NCBI GenBank assembly: GCA_017435185.1
Contig: JAFSFN010000204.1
Span: forward strand, 1 to 10,638
Length of the DNA: 10,638 bases
Direction: 5' to 3'
Source of the DNA: Clostridia bacterium
GTDB lineage: Bacteria; Bacillota; Clostridia; Christensenellales; CAG-138
The position numbers were made by a program, and so were the translations under genes. Positions 1 to 6,489 of the stretch are shown here, piece by piece. Under the pieces are notes generated by a model. The model had not been told where the DNA came from. It was given only the letters and a program-made list of their open reading frames with translations, and ran no database searches. Positions within the stretch are counted from its first letter, which is position 1; each line of letters begins with the position of its first letter.

Positions 1-106
1 TCGCAATGATGCGATGTTTGCCACAAAACATTAGGCGAAGCCGACATCATTAGCGTCAGCGGCATCATTAGTAAAACGACATCATTTGCCGAAGGCAAAC
101 ATCATT
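1..106. repeat. Cluster of short CATCATT/AATGATG repeats with mini-hairpins
   Basis: CATCATT occurs at 45-51, 63-69, 80-86 and 100-106, with an inverted copy AATGATG at 5-11. Spacers are 10-13 nt. Two of the intervals are small palindromes: TTGCC-GAA-GGCAA at 86-98 and GGC-GAA-GCC at 34-42. Read on the minus strand both place UUCG in the loop, the first as a stable C(UUCG)G tetraloop. The cluster lies immediately beyond the tRNA-Leu terminator and no reading frame fits it. It looks like an intergenic repeat family rather than coding DNA. It may continue to the left of the window, so its full extent is unknown. Confidence 0.5.
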
Positions 107-107
107 C

Positions 108-147
108 AAAAAACGCACCTTTGTCGGTAGACAAAAGTGCGTTTTTT
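108..147 (-). terminator. Intrinsic terminator of the tRNA-Leu transcript
   Basis: An 18-bp stem (108-125 with 130-147) with a 4-nt loop. On the plus strand one pair is a C-A mismatch, but in minus-strand RNA the same position is a G-U wobble, so the hairpin is continuous only in the minus direction. In that direction it ends in a run of six U. It lies 2 nt past the encoded CCA end of the tRNA, which fits termination of that transcript. Confidence 0.8.
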
Positions 148-149
148 GT

Positions 150-236
150 TGGTGCGGGTAACAGGACTTGAACCTGCACAGCCTTGCGACTATTAGAACC
201 TGAATCTAACGCGTCTGCCAATTCCGCCATACCCGC
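150..236 (-). tRNA. tRNA-Leu, anticodon CAG
   Basis: Read on the minus strand this 87-nt stretch folds as a class II tRNA. The acceptor strand GCGGGTA pairs with TACCCGC. There is a D arm with GCG/CGC. The anticodon stem TTAGA/TCTAA encloses the loop TTCAGGT, giving anticodon CAG (reads CUG leucine codons). A long variable arm follows, as expected for leucine, and then a T arm with GCAGG/CCTGT around TTCAAGT. The discriminator is A, and the 3' CCA is encoded in the gene (TGG at 150-152 on the plus strand). It has its own promoter and terminator, so it appears to be a single-gene unit. Confidence 0.96.
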
Positions 237-248
237 ATGACGCAGAAT

Positions 249-277
249 AGAATATCACACTTTACAAGGTTTTGCAA
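249..277 (-). promoter_or_regulatory. Promoter of tRNA-Leu
   Basis: On the minus strand a -35 TTGCAA (272-277) is separated by 17 bp from a -10 TATTCT (249-254). The -10 is preceded by TGA, an extended -10 element. The predicted start is only a few nucleotides upstream of the mature tRNA 5' end at 236, which is usual for a single tRNA gene. A second, overlapping TATTCT (244-249) lies closer to the gene. The call is by motif only. Confidence 0.6.
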
Positions 278-348
278 TGATTTTTTGTGTAAAATACTGC
301 CGCTCAAGAGATAAAAAATAACAAATGTAACGACGCAATGGAAAGTCT

Positions 349-383
349 TTAACATTGAATAAATGGTTGTTATATGATAGAAT
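349..383 (+). promoter_or_regulatory. Candidate promoter of rnhA
   Basis: Two overlapping sigma-A-like pairs are visible: TTGAAT (355-360) with 17 bp to TAGAAT (378-383), and TTAACA (349-354) with 18 bp to TATGAT (373-378). Either would give a 5' leader of roughly 20-25 nt before the ATG at 408, with the Shine-Dalgarno GGAGG at 398-402. The sequence does not decide between them. The rest of 237-407 shows no gene. Confidence 0.5.
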
Positions 384-407
384 AATCAATAATATTTGGA
401 GGCTTAC

Positions 408-842
408 ATGAAAAATGTAGTGATATATACAGATGGTGCGTGCAGTGGAAATCCGGGGCCCGGTGGCTACGGCGCAATATTGATGTATAAAGATATGAAG
501 AAAGAAATCAGCGGCGGCGAAAAAGAAACCACTAATAACCGCATGGAGCTTATGGCGGCGATTGCGTCGTTGAGTTTGCTGAAAGAGCCTTGCAGTGTTG
601 AATTGTACACAGACAGTGCATATCTGTGCAAAGCATTTACCGACGGATGGATATTTAACTGGCTGAGAAACGGCTGGAAAACATCAACAAAAAAAGATGT
701 TGAGAATCGTGATTTGTGGGAACAGCTGCTTAAACTTTCAAAAACACATAAAATATCATGGCACAAAGTTAAAGGCCACAGTGATAATGAGTTCAATAAC
801 AGATGCGATGAATTGGCAAGGAAAGCCATTGAAAAGCTGTAA
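408..842 (+). CDS. rnhA: Ribonuclease HI
   Basis: 144-residue RNase HI, which cuts the RNA strand of RNA:DNA hybrids (R-loops, primer remnants) in the cytoplasm. The signature TDGACSGNPGPGG is at residues 8-20. The catalytic carboxylates of the family are all visible: D9, E47 (in TNNRMEL), D69 (in YTDSAY) and D134 (in RCDELA). The mobile histidine is present as H124 in VKGHS. The basic loop around W81-W90 resembles the substrate-handling region of E. coli RNase HI. The length is close to the usual ~155. I chose the ATG at 408 because GGAGG ends 5 nt before it; an in-frame TTG at 396 lacks a Shine-Dalgarno and would place the GGAGG inside the coding sequence. The gene appears monocistronic, since a new promoter lies between it and the recombinase gene. 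Confidence 0.96.
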   Translation: MKNVVIYTDGACSGNPGPGGYGAILMYKDMKKEISGGEKETTNNRMELMAAIASLSLLKEPCSVELYTDSAYLCKAFTDGWIFNWLRNGWKTSTKKDVENRDLWEQLLKLSKTHKISWHKVKGHSDNEFNNRCDELARKAIEKL

Positions 843-880
843 TAGTGCCAAAAATAAGGAAAATGATGAATTTTTCGTTA

Positions 881-914
881 AACTATTCGTTAAACTTGTG
901 TTTAACGAATAGTT
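881..914. repeat. Perfect 15-bp inverted repeat upstream of the recombinase; candidate dif-type site or operator
   Basis: Arms 881-895 and 900-914 are perfect reverse complements around a 4-nt centre TTGT. Viewed as recombinase half-sites, 11-bp arms TATTCGTTAAA (884-894) and TTTAACGAATA (901-911) flank a 6-bp centre CTTGTG, the 11-6-11 geometry of Xer/dif core sites. A further direct copy of TTCGTTAAAC lies at 874-883, so this 10-mer occurs three times within 36 bp. The -35 region of the recombinase promoter falls in the centre, so an autoregulatory operator is an equal alternative. It is not a clear intrinsic terminator, because no U-tract follows on either strand. Confidence 0.6.
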
Positions 915-924
915 ATGGTAGAAT
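896..924 (+). promoter_or_regulatory. Candidate extended -10 promoter of the recombinase operon
   Basis: A TAGAAT -10 (919-924) is preceded by TGG (916-918), giving an extended -10. A weak -35, TTGTGT, lies at 896-901 with 17 bp spacing. The -35 overlaps the inverted repeat at 881-914, so protein bound there would be expected to affect transcription. This promoter could serve both the recombinase and the exported protein downstream. Motif-level evidence only. Confidence 0.45.
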
Positions 925-960
925 ACTTACTGCCCTATTTTGCTTTGTGAGGTGTACAAA

Positions 961-2004
961 ATGTCATATAATAGCCAGCAATATAAGCAGTATACAACAA
1001 AATTGCGTGAAGTCATAAAAGAACTGCCGCCTTTTTGCGCTGAGTTCTTTTTGGGCATAGAAAACGAAACTTTAATAAGAACTCGCTATGCTTATGCGCT
1101 CGATTTGCGAATGTTTTTCAAATACCTTGCAAATGAAACTTGCGAATTTAAGCGTGATGATATCAGGAGCTTTAATTTTCAAGATTTGGATAAAGTCAGT
1201 GTTACCGATGTTGAAAAGTATCTCAGTTTCCTAAGCTATTATACCGATGATGCCGAAAACGAAGTAACGAATAATGATCATGCAAAGGCCAGAAAGCTGT
1301 CAACGCTTCGTTCATTCTATAAATATTTTATCAAAAAAGAAAGAATCGAACATAACTCCCCTGCCCTTGTTGATTTGCCAACTATACGAGAATGTGCTAT
1401 TATTAGACTGGAACCCGATGAAGTTGCCTTGCTTTTGGATATTGTCGAAAGCGGCAATGAACTCACGGATAAACAAAAACATTATCACGACAGAACAAAA
1501 AGTCGCGATCTTGCAATAATGACCCTGTTTTTAGGTACGGGTATTCGAATCTCCGAGCTTGTTGGAATTGATATAGATGATATCAACTTCTCAGCCAATG
1601 AGTTTTCGATAATACGCAAAGGCGGCAAACAGGATATACTCGTATTCGGCAGTGAAGCAAGGCAGGCGCTTCTTGATTATATGATGGATCGAGAACATAT
1701 AATGGCTCAGGAAGGCCACGAGAACGCTTTGTTCCTTTCTCTGCAAAGACGGCGTATTACAGTTAGGGCTGTTGAAAATTTGGTCAAAAAATACGCAAAG
1801 GTTGCTGTTCCGCTCAAAAAAATATCGCCTCATAAGCTGAGAAGCACATACGGAACGAATCTTTATCGTGAAACAGGTGATATCTATCTTGTTGCTGATG
1901 TTTTGGGTCACAAAGATGTAAATACCACCAGAAAACATTATGCAGCTGTTTCGGAAGACCGTCGGCGTATTGCCGCAAAAGTAATAAAACTTCGCGAAGA
2001 TTAA
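961..2004 (+). CDS. XerS-like tyrosine recombinase (site-specific integrase family)
   Basis: 347-residue tyrosine recombinase. Such enzymes cut and rejoin DNA at short inverted-repeat sites through a 3'-phosphotyrosine intermediate. All six catalytic residues are visible: R196 (GTGIRISEL), K220 (RKGGK), H291 and R294 (SPHKLR), H317 (LGHKD) and nucleophile Y327 (KHYAAV). Residues ~15-150 form the N-terminal core-binding domain. It is longer than XerC/XerD (~300). Its layout, with an early ELPPFCAEFF segment, TKSRDLAIMTLFL before the first Arg and RKGGKQD, resembles from memory the ~356-residue XerS of streptococci, which acts alone at an atypical dif next to its own gene. The start is the ATG at 961, with GAGGTG ending 6 nt upstream; the in-frame TTG at 940 has no such site. 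No phage or transposon genes are near, which favours a chromosomal resolvase over an element integrase, but that is inference. I left the symbol blank because xerS versus a generic xerC/D-like name needs a phylogeny. Confidence 0.85.
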   Translation: MSYNSQQYKQYTTKLREVIKELPPFCAEFFLGIENETLIRTRYAYALDLRMFFKYLANETCEFKRDDIRSFNFQDLDKVSVTDVEKYLSFLSYYTDDAENEVTNNDHAKARKLSTLRSFYKYFIKKERIEHNSPALVDLPTIRECAIIRLEPDEVALLLDIVESGNELTDKQKHYHDRTKSRDLAIMTLFLGTGIRISELVGIDIDDINFSANEFSIIRKGGKQDILVFGSEARQALLDYMMDREHIMAQEGHENALFLSLQRRRITVRAVENLVKKYAKVAVPLKKISPHKLRSTYGTNLYRETGDIYLVADVLGHKDVNTTRKHYAAVSEDRRRIAAKVIKLRED

Positions 2005-2017
2005 AATGGAGGCTGTT

Positions 2018-5000
2018 ATGGTCAAACAAACATATAAAATTTTGGCAATGGTGCTTGCAGTGCTTTTCATATTACCCTGTTTCAATATCGATGTCGGTGA
2101 TACCGTATCTTATGCTATGCCGCGTGTCGAGAATAAGCTCATAATCGACACCGACCCTCAGGACGGATTTGCCGGTGAATATGTTATAGCGTACAATCCT
2201 TCTCAAGATGCTCGTTCAAGCGTGACTACGGGCATAATCTCGGATCAGATGAAAAATGTTTCACTTGACCTTAGCGAAAAAGCAGCGAATGAACCGTACA
2301 CTGTTGAGTTTGAACAGCGTATTTCGGCAGCTTCCGTTAAGAATGCTTTCGAAAAGTCAAGCAAAACAAATGCTTTGCTCTACAGCAATAATCAAGCAAA
2401 TGATTATTCTGTAGGAGATAACAGATACTTCAATATTTATGCAGACCTTAATGATTACGATCTTTCATCCGTAAAATTTAAGCTTGCGGCAAAAGGTGAA
2501 CATTGCTATATATGGATAATTTCCGGCGAGCAATATGCACTTACAAGTGAAGAAGCAACTGCAATGGCTCTTGAGTATGACAGCAAGATATATGACAATA
2601 TGCGAAATGATTTCGGTGAGCATATTGATCCCGAAGAAAACGGAATGCTTAATATCTTGGTATATAACATACAGGACGGATTCGGTTTTACCACTAACGG
2701 ATACACCTGCGGATATTTCAGCTATTCCGATATATATCCCGAGGAAGAATACGGCAACAATGCTGCAATGATACATATTGACACTTACCCCACTATTCAC
2801 TGGAAAGATGAATATAATATTCAGGAAGCCTACTCAACAATAGTTCACGAACTCCAGCATCTTATAAACTTTTCTCAGTTTCTCAACAATCCCAATTCTC
2901 CAGAGGAAGAAAGTTCTATCATGAGCGATTGGCTCAATGAGTGCTGTTCTTTGGCTGCCGAAGAATTGATATATCCCAATTCCGTTGCGTCAAGCCGTCT
3001 TGACAAATTCATGAGTTCATATGTTCCATATGCTGAAGGTGCTTCGTTATATTCCTGGAGCGAGGACATAATAAACTATTCAATGGTATATCTGTTCGGT
3101 CAGTATATAAGAATGCAGACAGGCGGTTATGAAGCATTTAAGGAAATGCTCAAAGTCTATGCAGAGGATTCTCAGCCCACAGAAGCAAAAGCTGTTGAAT
3201 CCGCTGTAAAGGGCAGTGCGCTTGACGGCTATTCGCTTTCTCAGGTTGTTTTGGCATACAGAATTGCAATGCTTGCCAACGAGACAACAGCATATAACGG
3301 TATATACGGTTTCCGCGGCAATGAGCTTTTCGACTCATTACCTGCAATGGAATACACTTCTACCGATACACCGAGAATATACGGCGGCGGTGCTATCGTT
3401 ATACAGACTAAAGAAGGCGTTTTCAATCCTCCCGAGAATTCTTCTCAGGAACTTCAGTATGTAGGAGTGACATTTGCAGACGAAGCCGTTCCCTCCCCTA
3501 CGCCTACATCATTATCTACTGCCGAGCTTACTCTTAATCCGGAGCTTACTGTAGAACCTACGACTGATTTGAGTCCTACACCGACTGCCAGCCAAACTGT
3601 TATGCCGACACCAACTCAAACAAAGCCTTTGCTTGTTTATCTGTCAATGGATAAGTCGGCCCTGCTTCCGGGCGAAAAGGTAAATGTAAAAGTATCGTCA
3701 ACCGTATCATCCGATATCACACTGACTTCGCTTTTGCTTGATATTCCTTTTGATAATAAGCTCTTTACCGTTGAAAGCGTTTCATATCTTGACAATTTTG
3801 CTTGTACAGTTAATGAAGATGCAGTAAAAATCAGTCTTAACAATGAAAATGCGGAACTTATTTCCGGCAGTGTTAATGAAATAGCCGTAATTACACTTAC
3901 TGCAACAACCGAATTGCTCAATACAGCTTCCTGCTCATTCAATGTATCTGATGTTTCATATGCTCAGACCGATGTTTCAAACTTAGAGTTCGTTGCTGTT
4001 GGTGCTGATGGAAAAATCATAGTTCCCGTAACTCATAACAGCTTCACAATAAGCTATACGGACATGGCGTTGAGAAATATTACTGCGGGGACTACTGCTG
4101 AACAAATTATGAAAATGTGCAGCGATGGCATAAGTGCTGAAGTTTTTGATGCATCACAAAGCAAATTGCACTCAGACAGTAAAGTCGCAACAGGTACCCT
4201 TGTGGTATTTTCGGACGACAGCGGTTTTGAGGCAAAATTCACTGTTGTTATTAAAGGTGATGCTACCGGTGATGGTGCCATTAACTCTCGTGACATAGCT
4301 GATATGCAAAAACGCATATTGAACAGTGTTGATTTTGCGGATATATATCATTTCGATGCTTCTGATATAAATAATGATGAAAAAGTAAACTCGAAAGATA
4401 TTGCGTTTATACAGAAGCTCATTTTGAACGCTGAGAGCAGTGTAGACAAGAGTATAAACAATCTTTCAAAATCAAGAAAAATCAATGCATTTGCAGATAA
4501 CAACCCTGTTATAACGGTTACTGCATCAGAAACAACAGTTGCTCCCGGCGATACCATAACGGTAACTGTAGCTTTTGAAAAACTGCCGTACAATAATGTT
4601 TCTGTAATGGAATTAAAACTGCCCATAAATGTTGATGTTTTTGACTTTGTTGAAGGTTCTGAGCAATTCTTCATTCCAAAGGGAGAAAATACAATATGCG
4701 GTGCTATATTCCTGCCTGCTAAGAATATATTCTTCTGCAATTATGTTGATGTTTCATCAGCTGTTTTGGCACATACCACAAACATTTGTTCTTTCCAGCT
4801 TACAGCAAAACAAAATGTTGACAATGTATCTGTGACATTCGATCTTGACACTTCAAGTTTCCTCACAGATGCAAACAATAGAGACATTATTTATACAACA
4901 CACGGTACCGAAGTTATGATAACCAGCGCTCAGGGGCTGCAGCTTGCAGGCGGAAGTTCATATGTTATAGATATCGTTAAAGACTATCTGACAAATGTTC

Positions 5001-5350
5001 CTGCTTCAACGACATCATCAACGGTAATAGCAAACTTTGTTCAGTCAGGAACTATAAAAGTTTTGAAAACAGATGGTACTGTAAACGGTGATAACAGTAA
5101 AGTCGGTACAGGATATGAAATAACATTGAATGCATATGACAGAGTTATTGACAGACTGACAATTATCGTTACAGGTGATGTAACAAGCGACGGTTCGGCA
5201 AATTCAAGAGATCTTGCCGCAATGCAGAAACATATAGTCGGCACCGATGAGCTTTCAGCACCTTGTTTCGCAGCCGGCGACCTTACGAATGATTCAAAGA
5301 TAAATTCAAGAGACATTGCTGCATTGCAAAAAGTGATCGTAGGCTTATAA
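2018..5350 (+). CDS. Exported zinc-metallopeptidase-like protein with two cohesin-like/dockerin units
   Basis: 1110 residues. A signal peptide covers ~1-33: basic KQTYK, a hydrophobic stretch, then a likely cut after VSYA. A peptidase-like domain follows (~100-450). It contains HELQH (H277, E278, H281), the HExxH zinc/catalytic motif, and WLNE at 305-308, where E308 would be the third ligand. The HELQHLINF...WLNE pattern recalls the M30 (hyicolysin) or M6 families. A Pro/Thr/Ser linker (~490-537) comes next. Then there are two similar units: a cohesin-like beta domain (~538-665 and ~829-955), a short connecting domain ending VIKGD or IVTGD, and a dockerin (747-805 and 1053-1110). Each dockerin has two DxxxDxxxNxxD calcium loops; Thr replaces the usual Asn at loop position 3 in three of four. 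I see no sortase motif, SLH domain or C-terminal membrane segment. The start is the ATG at 2018, with TGGAGG 5 nt upstream; the in-frame ATG at 2006 overlaps that site. The gene begins 13 nt after the recombinase stop, so co-transcription is likely. Protease activity and cohesin assignment are inferred from motifs; the dockerins are clear. Confidence 0.85.
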   Translation: MVKQTYKILAMVLAVLFILPCFNIDVGDTVSYAMPRVENKLIIDTDPQDGFAGEYVIAYNPSQDARSSVTTGIISDQMKNVSLDLSEKAANEPYTVEFEQRISAASVKNAFEKSSKTNALLYSNNQANDYSVGDNRYFNIYADLNDYDLSSVKFKLAAKGEHCYIWIISGEQYALTSEEATAMALEYDSKIYDNMRNDFGEHIDPEENGMLNILVYNIQDGFGFTTNGYTCGYFSYSDIYPEEEYGNNAAMIHIDTYPTIHWKDEYNIQEAYSTIVHELQHLINFSQFLNNPNSPEEESSIMSDWLNECCSLAAEELIYPNSVASSRLDKFMSSYVPYAEGASLYSWSEDIINYSMVYLFGQYIRMQTGGYEAFKEMLKVYAEDSQPTEAKAVESAVKGSALDGYSLSQVVLAYRIAMLANETTAYNGIYGFRGNELFDSLPAMEYTSTDTPRIYGGGAIVIQTKEGVFNPPENSSQELQYVGVTFADEAVPSPTPTSLSTAELTLNPELTVEPTTDLSPTPTASQTVMPTPTQTKPLLVYLSMDKSALLPGEKVNVKVSSTVSSDITLTSLLLDIPFDNKLFTVESVSYLDNFACTVNEDAVKISLNNENAELISGSVNEIAVITLTATTELLNTASCSFNVSDVSYAQTDVSNLEFVAVGADGKIIVPVTHNSFTISYTDMALRNITAGTTAEQIMKMCSDGISAEVFDASQSKLHSDSKVATGTLVVFSDDSGFEAKFTVVIKGDATGDGAINSRDIADMQKRILNSVDFADIYHFDASDINNDEKVNSKDIAFIQKLILNAESSVDKSINNLSKSRKINAFADNNPVITVTASETTVAPGDTITVTVAFEKLPYNNVSVMELKLPINVDVFDFVEGSEQFFIPKGENTICGAIFLPAKNIFFCNYVDVSSAVLAHTTNICSFQLTAKQNVDNVSVTFDLDTSSFLTDANNRDIIYTTHGTEVMITSAQGLQLAGGSSYVIDIVKDYLTNVPASTTSSTVIANFVQSGTIKVLKTDGTVNGDNSKVGTGYEITLNAYDRVIDRLTIIVTGDVTSDGSANSRDLAAMQKHIVGTDELSAPCFAAGDLTNDSKINSRDIAALQKVIVGL

Positions 5351-5355
5351 GATTT

Positions 5356-5410
5356 TTAAGGCAAAACAAAACGGCACATTATTGTGCCGTTTTGTTTTGC
5401 CTTAATTTTT
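5356..5410. terminator. Strong bidirectional intrinsic terminator
   Basis: A perfect 23-bp inverted repeat (5356-5378 with 5383-5405) with loop TTAT lies between convergent genes. The GC core ACGGCACA/TGTGCCGT is followed by TTTGTTTTG on either strand, so it supplies a hairpin plus U-rich tract in both directions, and on the plus strand a further five T follow. It begins 5 nt past the stop of the exported protein gene and touches the last codons of the minus-strand cysteine-rich gene. Confidence 0.88.
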
Positions 5411-5762
5411 ACCTGCGCCTTTTTGAACTTGCAGAAATGGTTTTCAATTTTAATTTGGAAGTATTGTTTAGATCATGAAGTTGTGCTTCCCATTCAGCCA
5501 TAATGGCAGGATCAACATCTTCTAAATAATCTGATGGATCGCGATACAGCCCTTCCAAGCTCATATCATCCGAAAGGGTTGCATCAGAATCTTTGTTTGT
5601 GCGGTTAAGATATTCGGTAACATTAATCTCGTTATATTCCTTATCGCCGTTATCTATGCATTTACAGCAATTGTCGCATATCTTTTTCGGGTCAAGATCG
5701 CAAACATTACATTCACCGCAGTCATCACAATATTTGCTGTCATTCAAAATACAATATTTCAT
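5409..5762 (-). CDS. Small cysteine-rich protein, possible metal-binding, function unknown
   Basis: 117 residues. The first 35 contain nine cysteines (C4, C12, C15, C18, C21, C29, C32, C33, C35), spaced mostly as CxxC steps (CDDCGECNVC, then CDNCCKC). This suggests a Zn- or Fe-S-binding module. The middle (~40-95) is acidic and polar, with EGLYRDPSDYLEDVDP, and the end is basic (KLKLKTISASSKRRR). There is no signal peptide or membrane segment, so it is probably cytoplasmic. I prefer the ATG at 5762 because GGAGAGAG lies just upstream, although 8 nt is a loose spacing; an ATG at 5780 would add six residues but lacks a Shine-Dalgarno. The gene is divergent from lexA across ~100 bp, which allows shared control. 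I recall similar Cys-rich hypothetical proteins in Clostridia but no proven function. It could be a regulator or a metal-cluster carrier; the sequence does not say. Confidence 0.8.
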   Translation of the reverse strand: MKYCILNDSKYCDDCGECNVCDLDPKKICDNCCKCIDNGDKEYNEINVTEYLNRTNKDSDATLSDDMSLEGLYRDPSDYLEDVDPAIMAEWEAQLHDLNNTSKLKLKTISASSKRRR

Positions 5763-5787
5763 TTGGTGAGCTCTCTCCATATCTACT

Positions 5788-5832
5788 GTTTACTTGTTCG
5801 CTTTTTGCTTGTATGATAACATATTATATCAT
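5788..5832. promoter_or_regulatory. lexA / Cys-rich gene shared control region with palindrome
   Basis: The divergent intergenic region contains a lexA-direction -10 TATGAT (5812-5817) with a weak -35 about 17-18 bp upstream (GTTTACT, 5788-5794). A 6-bp inverted repeat, ATGATA...TATCAT, with an 8-bp AT-rich centre spans 5813-5832. It overlaps the -10 and the expected start site, a good position for a repressor operator such as LexA acting on its own gene. It does not match the Bacillus LexA box (GAAC-N4-GTTC type); only a lone half CGAAC is present (minus strand, 5796-5800). Confidence 0.35.
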
Positions 5833-5859
5833 GAAACTCAGACAGGGACAGGACTTATT

Positions 5860-6489
5860 ATGAAAAACTTTGGCAAAACAGAAAAAGCGGTTTATCTTTA
5901 CCTTAAAGATTATATAGAAAAAAATGCCTACCCCCCTGCTATTCGTGAGATTTGTACCGCTCTTTCGTTAAAATCAACATCAACTGTTCATATGCACCTC
6001 AGATCACTCGAAGAACGTGGTCTGATAAAAATATCGGCCGGCAAACAGCGTTCAATCCAATTGACCGAAAACTCAAAAACCAAATTAAATTCTGAACTTA
6101 TTCCCCTTCTCGGTACTGTTGCCGCCGGCAATCCTATTTATGCCTATGATGATATACAGGAATATTATCCTCTGCCTACAGCTATGCTGCACGGCGGAAA
6201 TTCTTCTGATGTATTCATGCTTACCGTTGAAGGCAGCAGCATGATCGAAGCTGGTATACTTGATGGTGATATGATTATCGTGCATAAAGGAATAGCGTAC
6301 GAAAACGGTGATATCGTCGTGGTACGCGTGTTTAACGATACAGCTACGGTCAAGCGTATATATTACACAGAAAACGAGCAAAAAGTAAGGCTTCAGCCCG
6401 AGAATTCGAATATGAAGCCATTGTTTGTCAGTACAAAAGATATAACCGTTGTCGGAAAAGTTATAGGAATCTTCAGAAAATATCTTTGA
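5860..6489 (+). CDS. lexA: LexA repressor, SOS regulator
   Basis: 209 residues, close to the 202-207 usual for LexA. It represses DNA-damage genes and is inactivated by RecA-stimulated self-cleavage. The winged helix-turn-helix is at residues ~5-68, with YPPAIREI (24-31) and STSTVHMHLRSLEERG (39-54), the typical Firmicutes LexA recognition region. The cleavage site Ala89-Gly90 lies in TVAAGNP. The catalytic Ser127 sits in VEGSSM and the general-base Lys165 in TATVKR, so the S24 autoprotease appears intact. The start is the ATG at 5860, preceded by AGGGACAGGA; an upstream in-frame extension to 5794 lies in the promoter region and has no family counterpart. The last 17 nt overlap, tail to tail, the end of the minus-strand PLP-enzyme gene. 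Confidence 0.96.
   Translation: MKNFGKTEKAVYLYLKDYIEKNAYPPAIREICTALSLKSTSTVHMHLRSLEERGLIKISAGKQRSIQLTENSKTKLNSELIPLLGTVAAGNPIYAYDDIQEYYPLPTAMLHGGNSSDVFMLTVEGSSMIEAGILDGDMIIVHKGIAYENGDIVVVRVFNDTATVKRIYYTENEQKVRLQPENSNMKPLFVSTKDITVVGKVIGIFRKYL

Noticed and set aside
1..106. CRISPR array
   Set aside because: The repeats are only 7 bp, the spacers about 10-13 nt and partly palindromic, and no cas genes are present.
467..829. A 120-codon open frame on the minus strand opposite rnhA
   Set aside because: It is fully antisense to a gene with an intact active site. It has no Shine-Dalgarno and its composition is that of a complement strand.
697..912. An open frame on the plus strand overlapping the end of rnhA and running to the inverted repeat
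   Set aside because: It is out of frame with rnhA, has no ribosome binding site and no recognisable protein pattern.
881..914. The inverted repeat as the rnhA terminator
   Set aside because: The stem is AT-rich and no U-tract follows on either strand; ATGG and TAACG follow instead. A promoter begins within it.
961..2004. Prophage or integrative-element integrase using the nearby tRNA-Leu as attachment site
   Set aside because: No phage, conjugation or excisionase genes are present, no duplicated tRNA 3' end was found by eye in the window, and the neighbours look like core genes.
1591..2085. A 164-codon open frame on the minus strand across the end of the recombinase gene
   Set aside because: It is antisense to the catalytic His/Tyr region of the recombinase and crosses into the signal peptide region of the next gene; no ribosome binding site and no known motif.
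5788..5800. GTTTACTTGTTCG as a Bacillus-type LexA box
   Set aside because: Only one half (CGAAC on the minus strand) fits; the other half does not form GTTCG.
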